64,000 nucleotides of DNA, taken from assembly GCA_000149265.1 (NCBI GenBank), contig CH003412.1, positions 5,131,818-5,195,817 on the forward strand, in the 5' to 3' direction. Each line of letters opens with the position of its first letter. Within the stretch, counting starts at the first letter, position 1. The notes under the pieces are model-generated. The model made no database searches. It saw nothing but the letters and a program-made list of their open reading frames with translations, and was not told where the DNA came from. The DNA is from Ciona savignyi (lineage: Eukaryota; Chordata; Ascidiacea; Phlebobranchia; Cionidae). Both the position numbers and the translations under genes were made by a program. Shown here piece after piece: positions 1-8,599 of the stretch.

Positions 1-283
1 TTCGTAAGATAATAAAATATTGTTATTTTGACAAATATTGCGGTCTAAGTTTTATTGATGTTAAAGGGAGGAAAGTGGTTAGTTCGTTATTACTTCGGAC
101 GGTTTGTTCCTGTTTTTGTCATTGTTATAATTATTTTGGAATCTTACAGTCCGCTGGTTTGGTTTCAGTCGCAATCGGGGCTTGATTTTTTGTTTCGGTC
201 AACATTTCTGGTCCCGATTCAACCTTGGACTCGAGTTCGAATCCTCGACTTTCGTCCTGGTTTCCCACAACAACACAGTAAGT

Positions 284-470
284 GATAGGTTCTTACTAAA
301 TTGAAGGAACGATTGAATCATACACAACACACTACAATAGCATCGGTAACCCGAAGGTGATCTAACGATTACCAGTGTGTTAACCCCTGCGTTTTCGATT
401 CATGGGGATAAACATGAATATCCTATAGGATAGTTGAAGGATATATCCTCCTATAGGATAGTTGAAGGAT
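284..470 (+). repeat. SINE, 3' part (main Ciona SINE family)
   Basis: The 3' body of the SINE is recognisable by the motifs AACACACTACAATAGC, GGTAACCCGA and GGGGATAAACATGAATATCC. The tail is expanded into two copies of a unit near CCTATAGGATAGTTGAAGGA. The tRNA-like head is not clear, so the copy is truncated or diverged at its 5' end. Confidence 0.7.
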
Positions 471-2044
471 GGCATTTTCTCTAATAATGCGTCACTAAAC
501 TATATTTGTCTGAAGTTTACTACATTGTTAGCTCAGCTGATCGTTAATTTGTTGTTTAAGCTTTCGAAGTAAAACATCTTGTAAGAAAGGATACCTGAGT
601 TTAATCCTGAATTTGTGTTGTAATTCTAATATTGACGATTTAAAGAAACTGCCTATGATTTACAACGTAAAACAGAAGGTAGAAGACTTTTTTAATGATT
701 TTTTTTAACAGAGATTTAAATCAAAAGTTTACTTAAGTTTTTGTCAGCTTCGAAATTAAAAGCTCTGTCTTAATAAAACATACTGTGAGTAAGGGTAAAT
801 AATTGTATTTCTGTATTTGTAATGTAACATCTCACGTTTTGCCTATTTGATTTACAATACAGAACAAAACGCAGTAGAAAAAAATAAGGGCATTTATCAA
901 ATTAGAATATTTTTTTTAACAAAATCGTAATTACAGTGTTAAAGAGCCAGAGAAAAATGTAATCATTTTTGCAGTTTGGAAATTAAAGTAATCACATTTG
1001 GAAGTTAAGCTAATTCTTGTACGTCTACCGTTACGCGTACGTCGGCAAACGTCTGTCGCATTTAAACACCGTTGTAGCTTATAGCTGACAATTCCGCTAC
1101 AATTACACAAAATGCGCATTCTTGTTTAAATACCGGAAAGAAACAACACGCAACCACTTAGCGGAAACGCGTAAAGCCACACAGGACTGGAATATAACAA
1201 ATTGCTTTTAAACCGTCAAAAACGTAATAAACATCAACAAAATTACGCTCTGAATGCTTTAACCGGCTGTACGACTCAGCAAGGTTGGAGGATGCTATGT
1301 CGATAATTATTTTGTTTTGCAAAATTATCTGGACATATAGAATATATTTTAATCTAAAGAAAATTTTAAAAATCTTTTAAATTGCTTGAATGCTATAAGG
1401 TTTTATACCTGTTTCTGCCTTTTTTTAGGAAACTAATAGGGTATAACCATGTTTTATCACGTCGTGTAAAATAGGTAGTACGTTTGTAAGATGCAACTTT
1501 CTTATATTGACTGTGTATTATTAAATTCGAAGAAGTGAAATTTGGATTGATGTTAAATATCAGTGTAACATGTATTATGAAGAACGCTGATTTACAAAGG
1601 AACACGAACGAAACTTCACAAGAACTTACCCACATTGACTTTCCAGTACCAACCCTTATTCAATTAGACGAAGCAACCCAAAATGGAGAAAATTATGAAA
1701 ACCCTTCAGGAGTAAGAAGCCAACACTGACATCCATTATATACAGAACATGAGTTCGTCTGACTCACGGTGGAAGGCTAGAATAGAGGTCTGTCGTCTAC
1801 ATAAAAGAAGAGTCGGAGTTTTTCTAATTGGCATCGGTTTACTTGCGGTATCTGCTGCCGTCGTTTTATTCATTTTCTCAATGTTGGGAGCTGCTGTCAT
1901 GATCCTTTTGTTTGTGGCATTGCCTTGTCTGGTGGCTGGAATTAACCTTCGGACTAATACAGGTATTTACTAATCGTTTAAAAGGATATGCAGGGTATAG
2001 GAAACGCGCTATAACCATTCAGTCACACGACCGATAATTGCTCA

Positions 2045-2370
2045 ATGGAGGCTTCTAGCGGCCGGGTAAAATCTATGGCTACCAGTTCCACAGCTCCCCT
2101 ATATACCCTGTCAAACCAATCAGGTACACAGGGGCCTTTTAGCAAACAGGAACATTTTATTACTTTTTACCGGGCTAAGTTTCAGACCCTTGATAGGCTC
2201 GGTATAACCGCGACATATGACAGGATTGCGTTAATCATTCGGCCACACGACAAGGTATAGTAAATAGGAAAATTTTTATAGGACATTTCCATTTTGCTGT
2301 ATGACGGCTTCTAGTGGTCGAAAAAAATCTGGGGCTACGAGTTCTTTAGCTCCCCTATATATCCTATCAA
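2045..2370 (+). repeat. Intronic repeat, two diverged copies
   Basis: Two stretches that both begin with an ATG and GGCTTCTAG (2045 and 2301) share about 65 bases, including AGCTCCCCTATAT. They lie in the intron of the membrane-protein gene, about 256 bases apart, and recur in the duplicate copy near 5441 and 5710. Both are open over this stretch, which gives false ORFs in the intron. Confidence 0.5.
2148..2258 (-). repeat. tRNA-like short element (family 2), minus orientation
   Basis: On the minus strand this reads GTGTGGCCGAATGATTA, which resembles a tRNA Ser/Leu A box, followed by a B-box-like stretch and CCCGGTAAAAAGTA. The same element occurs at seven other places in the window. It sits in the intron of the membrane-protein gene. 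Confidence 0.6.
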
Positions 2371-2783
2371 AAACACTTTATTTTTTAGAGGCACCTCTGG
2401 ATCGACTAATCGAGCAATATTCTATGCGAGAAACACCTGGACAATGTCGTCATCAACAAACAATTCACATTTCTGAGAGAAACGTGTATTCCGATAACCC
2501 TCCGACCTATAAAAACCTTATGAATAACCCAACTCTATCAACCCCTTCACCAATGGTCTATGAGATCACAAACACCAGTGACGAGTTTGGAAATAGTGAA
2601 AAGGAAGAATTGCCGAGCTACCAGGCAGCGATTGGAAGCTCATAAAGACGAGGAGTTGATGAACATGATTTAAAAATGTTACTTCTGTGTGATATTTTAC
2701 TTGAAAACATTTTGCTTTGTGGAATACACGATGTGCAAACCATTTGGAGATGCTCACATAAAGGTCTAATTGCCTTGCTCAAT

Positions 2784-2789
2784 AATAAA
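2784..2789 (+). terminator. Polyadenylation signal AATAAA
   Basis: AATAAA lies about 140 bases after the stop of the membrane-protein gene copy A, in AATAATAAAATAAATG. The copy B equivalent is near 6190. Confidence 0.5.
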
Positions 2790-2924
2790 ATAAATGAATT
2801 GCTGGCGAACAGTTTCAAACCTGCAATCTAGATTTTGGTCGGTTTTACTCATAATAAAATACAATATGGTTGTAAATACTAAATGGAATTGATGACCGAA
2901 CTAGAACCTTCAAGAAATTTATTT

Positions 2925-3170
2925 TCCAGCCACGTGCGACCGTTTGATTAATCGCCTATGGAGACGTGAGTTAATTATCAGCACTTTGATAAGCGAATTG
3001 TAACCCGCTCTGCAGGATGTTGCCAGCACCATGGGTGATAATACAACTTATCAATGATGACTATCGGGGCTTATCACACAGATGGCTTCTGTTTGTGTGT
3101 TTACACCACAGCGGTAAAGGTGCGATATTAACCGGGGTAAAAAACGCTGTCTAGGCTATATAACGTTCAA
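2925..3170 (+). promoter_or_regulatory. TATA promoter with six GATA-type sites, copy A
   Basis: A TATATAA box at 3157-3163 lies 73 bases before the start codon of the coiled-coil gene. Upstream are six GATA cores: TTATCA 2975, TGATAA 2988, TGATAA 3036, TTATCA 3048, TATC 3062 and TTATCA 3071. A CACGTG E-box lies near 2934. Nearly all of this is unchanged in the duplicate copy, although flanking non-coding sequence has drifted. GATA factors activate ectodermal genes in Ciona embryos; binding here is an inference. Confidence 0.55.
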
Positions 3171-3235
3171 GAAAAACATTGAAACCATCAGATTTGATTA
3201 AATAGTACAAACAACACAGCTAGCTATATATCGCA

Positions 3236-3787
3236 ATGAAACTATGGATGCTTAACTGCGAGGCTGATGATGTCATTAATACGTCAATGTTTGAGAGTGA
3301 CGCTTACTTTGAGTACAGGAATCGAGTTTACGACGATTTATTTAAGAATCATGTGAATGAACAACGACGACAAGTTGAAAAAATTGAAAACTCAACGATG
3401 AATGAAAACAGTTGCGAGAAGGTAACAACTGGAAAAGACGTCGTCAACGATTTGGGAAACGAATTATTGCACGGGAATACTCAGAAGTTACAGCAATCGA
3501 AAAGAATAAACTACCTTTGTCAAAATGCAACAGACTCTTCGAAATCATGCAGAAAAGACGCCATAATATGCGGCGAAAGTATAACTTCCCTTGCAGCGGG
3601 GAAAAGTCTAAAACAACTTCGAAAGTTACTAGAGACCCTGCAAGAGGAAAACGAAAGAACGAACCAAACTTTGGTGGAACTTTTATTACAGCGGGAAGAA
3701 TTAAAAAACGAAAAAAATGAAAAACTAATTGACATTGGAACGATAAAAAGTGCGATTGAAATCATTGGTCCTGAAAGTACCATCTAA
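3236..3787 (+). CDS. Coiled-coil protein, 183 aa, copy A
   Basis: This is an intronless ORF of 183 codons behind a TATA box. I do not recognise the family. The N-terminal half is acidic and polar. The C-terminal part, about residues 122-165, is a strong coiled coil with a leucine-zipper-like pattern: LKQLRKLLETLQEENERTNQ has Leu at d positions and an Asn at an a position, as in bZIP dimerisation helices. No proper bZIP basic region is visible in this frame; a basic, open stretch does overlap in the next frame (3412-3720). Against copy B there are 16 differences, 9 synonymous and 7 replacing, which suggests selection on this frame. There is no signal peptide or membrane helix, so the product is probably cytosolic or nuclear. 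Confidence 0.75.
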   Translation: MKLWMLNCEADDVINTSMFESDAYFEYRNRVYDDLFKNHVNEQRRQVEKIENSTMNENSCEKVTTGKDVVNDLGNELLHGNTQKLQQSKRINYLCQNATDSSKSCRKDAIICGESITSLAAGKSLKQLRKLLETLQEENERTNQTLVELLLQREELKNEKNEKLIDIGTIKSAIEIIGPESTI

Positions 3788-3867
3788 CATTGTGTTTTAT
3801 TTCATTTATAGGCTATAAGTTCCTAAATACATATAAAATGTGAATTTCTATCGTATTTTTCTTTTCG

Positions 3868-4290
3868 TCAAAAGCTTGATAGGCATGGCATGTCGCCCGA
3901 CATTTCCAGAAGGAATAATGGAATCGTAATTAAAATCTTTCTTTTGTTAGACAAAAATGTTGTGCGATAAATCCAGGGAAATTCCCCTGGTACATTAAAA
4001 ACAAAAACTGTATTTTTTCTAAAATGTTAGATTTTTTGGGCATAGTGCTTGAACAGCTGCTCTAATTTTAATCAGATTTAGTGGAATATAAGTAGGTTTG
4101 CCACTGATTTAACACTTAAAAGAAATCAAAAAAATATCTAAGAAATAACCCTAAAAATAAGATTTTGTTCTTAAACAATTATTGTGACATACATGCCATG
4201 TCGCGCCGGCATGCATGTTACCATAATCGACCGAAAGGAGTATAGGAATCGCAATAAAAATACGTCAGTTGTTGGACAACGGAGTCTAGA
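3868..4290 (+). repeat. Dispersed repeat with GGCATGTCGC motif, two units
   Basis: Two related units (about 3868-4080 and 4175-4290) share GCATG(G)CATGTCGC, a run near AATGGAATCG and GTTAGACAA. The first contains the palindromic stretch GGGAAATTCCC. Related units lie at 7270-7500 and 7600-7760, and inverted at 46075-46235, so this is an interspersed family and not only part of the segmental duplication. Confidence 0.6.
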
Positions 4291-4946
4291 TATGCCGAAA
4301 CATTGCGTCACTAAACTATTATTTGTCTCAAGTTTACTACATTGTTAGCTCAGCTGATCGTTAATTTGTTGTTTAAGCTTTCGAAGTAAAACATCTTGTA
4401 AGAAAGGATAACTGAGTTTGATCTTGGATTTGGGGTTTAATTGTAATATGACACGATTTAAAGATACTGCCTATGATTTACAACAAAGAACAGAAGGTAG
4501 AAGAAAAAATAAGGGCGTTTATCAAATGTGATTTTTTAACAGAGATTTGATTTAAAACTTAACTTAAGTTTTTGTCCACTTTGAAATTAAAGGCTCTGTC
4601 TAAATAAAACATCTTCAAAGTTTTTCGTTAACAATGCTCAATTTGTGTCATTTTAGCGGAATTATCAGCTATAAGCTACAACAGTGTTTAAATGTGACAG
4701 ACGTTTGCCGACGGACGCGTAACGGTTGACGTACAAGAATCGGCTTAATCTAAAAAAAATTCTGGACATCTTTTAAATAATGCTTGCATGTTGTCAGGTT
4801 TCGTAAATGTTTCTTTCTATTTTAGGAAACTAATAGGGTATAACCATGTTTTATCAACTCGAGTAAAATAGGTAGTACGTTTTTAAGATGCAACTTTCTT
4901 ATATTGACCGTGTCTTATTAAATTCAAAGAAGTGGGATTTGGATTG

Positions 4947-6048
4947 ATGTTAAATATCGTAATATGTATTATGAAGAACGCTGATTCACAAAGAAACACG
5001 AACGAATTTTCGCAAGAACTTACCCACATTGACTTTCCAGTACCAACCCTTATTCAATTAAATGAAGCAACCCAAAATGGAGAAAATTATGAAAATGCTT
5101 TAGGAGTAATAGAAGCCAACACTGACATCCATTATATACAGAACATAAATTTGTCTGGCTCACGGTGTACGGCTAGAAGAGAGGTCTGTCGTCTACATAA
5201 AAGAAGAGTCGGAGTTTTTCTAATTGGCATCGGTTTACTTGCGGTATCTGCTGCCGTCGTTTTATTCATTTTCTCAATGTTAAGTGCTGCTGTCGGAATC
5301 CTTTTGTTTGTGGCATTGCCTTGTCTGGTGGCTGGGATTAACCTTCGGACTAATACAGGTATTTACTAATCGTTTAAAAGGATATGCAGGGTATAGGAAA
5401 CGCGCTATAACCATTCAGTCACACGACCGATAGTGCTCAATGGAGGCTTCTAGCGGCCGGATAAAATCTGTAGCTACCAGTTCCACAGCTCCCCTATATA
5501 CCCTGTCAAACCAATCAGGTACACAGGGCCTTTTAGCAAACAGGAACATTTTATTACTTTTTACCGGACTAAGTTTCATACCCTTGATAGGCTCGTTATA
5601 ACCGTTTTTATATATAGCGCGACATATGACAGGATTGTGTTAATCATTCGGCCACACGACAAGGTATAGTAAATAGGAAAATTTCTATAGGACATTTACA
5701 TTTGGCTGTATGACGGCTTCTAGTGGTCGAAAAAAATCTGGGGCTACGAGTTCTTTAGCTCCCCTATATATCCTATCAAAAACACTTTATTTTTTAGAGG
5801 CACCTCTGGATCGACTAATCGAGCAATACGCTATGCGAGAAACACCTGGACAATGTCGTCATCAACAAACAATTCACATCCGAGAGAGACGTGTATTCCG
5901 ATAACCCTCCGACCTATAAAAACCTTATGAATAAACTCTATCAACCCCTTCACCAATGGTCTATGAGATCACAAACACCAGTGACGCGTTTGGAAATAGT
6001 GAAAAGGAAGAATTGCCGAGTTACCAGGCAGCGATTGGAAGCTCATAA
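4947..6048 (+). pseudogene. Double-spanning membrane protein with PPxY tail, copy B (frameshift in exon 2)
   Basis: Exon 1 (4947-5358) is open throughout and gives the N-terminus and both membrane helices. Exon 2 begins at 5798 with the same phase-1 splice as copy A. In exon 2 a two-base loss near 5880 shifts the frame and stops translation at 5904, before the PPTY motif. A further four-base loss near 5935 brings the frame back, so the lesion is confined to about 55 bases, and the stop that matches copy A lies at 6046-6048. The product as read is a two-helix protein with a short tail and no PPxY or LPxY motif. It could be a functional truncated form, a decaying copy or a sequencing artefact. 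Confidence 0.6.
5552..5661 (-). repeat. tRNA-like short element (family 2), minus orientation
   Basis: This is the duplicate of the element at 2148-2258, in the matching intron. It has an extra short run (TTTTTATATATAGC) near 5605 that copy A lacks. Confidence 0.55.
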
Positions 6049-6329
6049 AGACGAGGGGTTAATGACAATGATTTAAAGATGTTACTTCTGTATGATATTT
6101 TACTTAAAAAACATTTTGCTTTGTGGAATACACGATGTGCAAACCATTTGGAGATGCTCACATAAAGGTCTAATTGCCTTGCTCAATAATAAAATAAATA
6201 AATTGCTGGCGAACAGTTTCAAACCTGCAATCAGGATTTTAGTCGGTTTTACTCATAATTAAATACAATGTGGTTGTTAATACTAAATGAAATTGATGAC
6301 CGAACTAGAACCTTCAAGAAATTTATTTT

Positions 6330-6575
6330 CCAGCCACGTGCGACCGTTTGATTAATCGCCTATGGAGACGTCAGTTAATTATCAGCACTTTGATAAGCGG
6401 TTTGTAAGCCGCTCTGCAGGATGTTGCCAGCACCATGGGTGATTATACAACTTATCAATGATGACTATCGGGGCTTATCACACAGATGGCTTCTGTTTGT
6501 GTGTTTATACCACAGCGGTAAAGGTGCGATATTAATCGGGGTAAAAAACGCTGTCTAGGCTATATAACGTTCAAG
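6330..6575 (+). promoter_or_regulatory. TATA promoter with GATA-type sites, copy B
   Basis: TATATAA at 6561-6567 lies 73 bases before the ATG at 6640, the same spacing as in copy A. The E-box and the GATA cores (TTATCA, TGATAA, TTATCA, TATC, TTATCA) are kept. The third site of copy A (GGTGATAAT) reads GGTGATTAT here and is lost. Confidence 0.55.
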
Positions 6576-6639
6576 AAAAACATTGAAACCATCAGATTTG
6601 ATTAAATAGTACAAACGACACAGCTAGCTATATATCGCA

Positions 6640-7191
6640 ATGAAACTGTGGATGTTTAACTGCGAGGCTGATGACGTCATTAATACGTCAATGTTTGAGA
6701 GTGACGCTTACTTTGAGTACAGAAATCGAGTTTACGACGATTTATTTAAGAATCATGTGAATGAACAACGACAACAAGTTGAAAAAATTGAAAACTCAAC
6801 GATGAATGAAAACAGTTGCGAGAAGGTAACAACTGGAAAAGACGTCGTCAACGATTTGGGAAACGAATTATTGCACGGGAATGCTCAGAAGTTACAGCAA
6901 TCGAAAAGAATAAACTACCTTTGTCAAAATGCATCAGACTCTTCGAAATCATGCAGAGAAGACGCCATAATATGCGGAGAAAGTATAACTTCCCTTGCAG
7001 CGGGGAAAAGTCTAAAACAACTTCGAAAGTTACTAGAGACCCTGCAAGAAAAAAACGAAAGAACGAACCAAACTTTGGTGGAACTTTTATTACAACGGGA
7101 AGAATTAAAAAACGATAAAAATGAAAAACTAATTGACATTGGAACGATAAAAAGTGCAATTGAAATTATTGGTCCTGAAAGTACCATTTAA
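6640..7191 (+). CDS. Coiled-coil protein, 183 aa, copy B
   Basis: This is the intact paralogue of the ORF at 3236-3787, with equal length and the same C-terminal coiled coil. The seven replacements are L6F, R45Q and one each of T to A, T to S, K to E, E to K and E to D; all are mild or on the helix surface. The promoter and 5' leader are nearly identical to those of copy A, so similar expression is likely. The start is the first ATG after the TATA box, followed by KLWMFNCEADD. No known domain is recognised. Confidence 0.75.
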   Translation: MKLWMFNCEADDVINTSMFESDAYFEYRNRVYDDLFKNHVNEQRQQVEKIENSTMNENSCEKVTTGKDVVNDLGNELLHGNAQKLQQSKRINYLCQNASDSSKSCREDAIICGESITSLAAGKSLKQLRKLLETLQEKNERTNQTLVELLLQREELKNDKNEKLIDIGTIKSAIEIIGPESTI

Positions 7192-7269
7192 CATTGTTTT
7201 TTTTTCATTTATAGGCTTTAAGTTCCCAAATACATAAAAAATGTGATTTTTTTATCGTTTTTTTTATCT

Positions 7270-7760
7270 TTTCATTTCGTCAAAGGCTTGATATAGGCAT
7301 GGCATGTCGCACAACATTTACCAGAAGGAATAATGGAATCGTAATAAAATTTGTCATTTGTTAGACAAAAATTTTGTGTGATAAATCCTGAGGAATTCCT
7401 CTGGTACATTAAAAAGAAAAACAGTATTTTTCAAAAAAATAGTTTTTGAGGGGCATAGCGCTTGAACGGCTGCTTCAATTTTAATAAGATTTAGTGGAAT
7501 GTAAGTGGATTAGGCACTAATTGAACATTAACAAGAAATAAAAGAATTACTTTGGGAAATACCCTAAAAAATAAGATTTTGTTCTCAAATAATGAATGTG
7601 ACAGTCATGGCATGGCGCCCGGCATCTACCAGAAGTAGTAATGGACTCGCAATGAAACTTTGTCATTTGTTAGACAACATGGTTTAGATATGTAAAACAA
7701 AGTTTGGGTGATAAATCTTGGGGGATACACCTGAGACTTTAAACATCAAAATGGTATATT
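7270..7760 (+). repeat. Dispersed repeat with GGCATGTCGC motif, two units
   Basis: Units at about 7270-7500 and 7600-7760 match those at 3868-4290. The second unit runs past the end of the segmental duplication, with GGTTTAGATATGTAAAAC. Confidence 0.55.
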
Positions 7761-8414
7761 TTACATGGATAACAAGATTGGATTGTTGCCTCAGAGATAC
7801 ATGCCTTCCTGCTTGCAGAAACTAACTACATACTCGGTATATTACACACGTCAACTGTGGTTAGGGACCCTGCTTGTATAAAAACGTAGCATACAAATTG
7901 AGTTTAAGAATAGTGGTCCTTAAACACGTGGTTGACACTTTCTTGTTAATTAGGAGATTATGTTCAGAAAAAGTGTTGAATATGCCTAGGCCCACTTGCT
8001 AGTAGAATTGTTGTTAAATGTTTTCAAACTTGTGAAGCTGTTTAATAAATATGTTTTTAAAATTATAGCTTGAAACCCAGGTTAAAATCTTTGAATTGGT
8101 GCATGTAGTAGTTTCCTTTTTAAAAAGGTACATATATTTATATTGACTTTGTCCAGAACTTATTACTTGTCTAGTTACAATCAACGTTTTGTAACTTCTG
8201 TTTGAAACGGTAAGAGTCAATTCTGTCTCTCAGTGGTTGTTTGTTATGTGGTACGCCGCCCTTTAAAATGGGCGTGACTGAGTACCCAGAGTGGCGCAAC
8301 AGAAGGGGTTCAGAATTATAACTCGACCGTTTAGACAGGGTAGCAGTTTTTGCGAGTGATGGCAGTTTTCGGTCTCTAGAAAACAACTAAAGAGTGTCGA
8401 CCACGTCTGAATCA

Positions 8415-8588
8415 GCTATATTTTTCTGCAAGCAGAAATGATCGCTAGATTTTTCTGCAAGCAGAAATGATCGCTATATTTTCTGCAAGCAGAAATGATC
8501 GCTAGATTTTTCTGCAAGCAGAAATGATTGCTATATTTTCTGCAAGCAGAAATGATCGCTATATTTTTCTGCAAGCAGAAATGATCGG
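8415..8588 (+). repeat. Minisatellite, 28-29 bp unit, six copies, each a perfect hairpin
   Basis: The core TTTCTGCAAGCAGAAATGAT is repeated six times, with the CTGCAAGCAG core at 8426, 8455, 8483, 8512, 8540 and 8569. The spacing alternates 29, 28, 29, 28, 29. Each unit holds a 7-bp inverted repeat, TTTCTGC and GCAGAAA, around a two-base AA loop. Linkers alternate between GATCGCTAGA and GATCGCTATA forms. Confidence 0.9.
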
Positions 8589-8599
8589 GTTACCTGGCT

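Larger units (their letters stand above)
1550..2645 (+). pseudogene. Double-spanning membrane protein with PPxY tail, copy A (frameshift in exon 1)
   Basis: I do not recognise the family. Exon 1 runs from the ATG at 1550 (or a second ATG at about 1576) to 1962, and exon 2 from 2389 to 2645. The splice is phase 1 (ACAG^GTATTT to TTTTTTAG^AG). The protein would have a short polar N-terminus, two hydrophobic stretches back to back (GVFLIGIGLLAVSAAVVLF, then ILLFVALPCLVAGINL), and a polar tail with NPPTYKN and LPSY, which look like PPxY and LPxY ligands for the WW domains of NEDD4-type ubiquitin ligases. Compared with copy B, two bases are missing near 1713, so the N-terminal frame stops at about 1729 and the membrane part is in another frame. 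The tail exon is intact here. A sequencing error cannot be excluded. Confidence 0.6.
488..4302 (+). repeat. Tandem segmental duplication, copy A
   Basis: This unit starts at GCGTCACTAAACTAT and is followed directly by a second copy that starts with the same sequence at 4303. It holds, in order, a two-exon membrane-protein gene, a conserved promoter region, an intronless coiled-coil gene and two short dispersed repeats. Across the coiled-coil ORF the copies differ at 16 of 552 positions, which is about 3%. The head-to-tail arrangement with no spacer fits unequal exchange, but two divergent haplotypes joined in tandem by an assembler would look the same in a highly polymorphic species. Confidence 0.9.
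4303..7705 (+). repeat. Tandem segmental duplication, copy B
   Basis: This is the second copy of the 488-4302 unit, in the same orientation, with both genes and their promoter. Similarity fades after the second GGCATG repeat unit near 7700. Small indels are frequent, including those that alter the membrane-protein gene. Confidence 0.9.

Noticed and set aside
8415..8588. CRISPR array
   Set aside because: The spacers are not unique and the sequence is a eukaryotic minisatellite with near-identical linkers.
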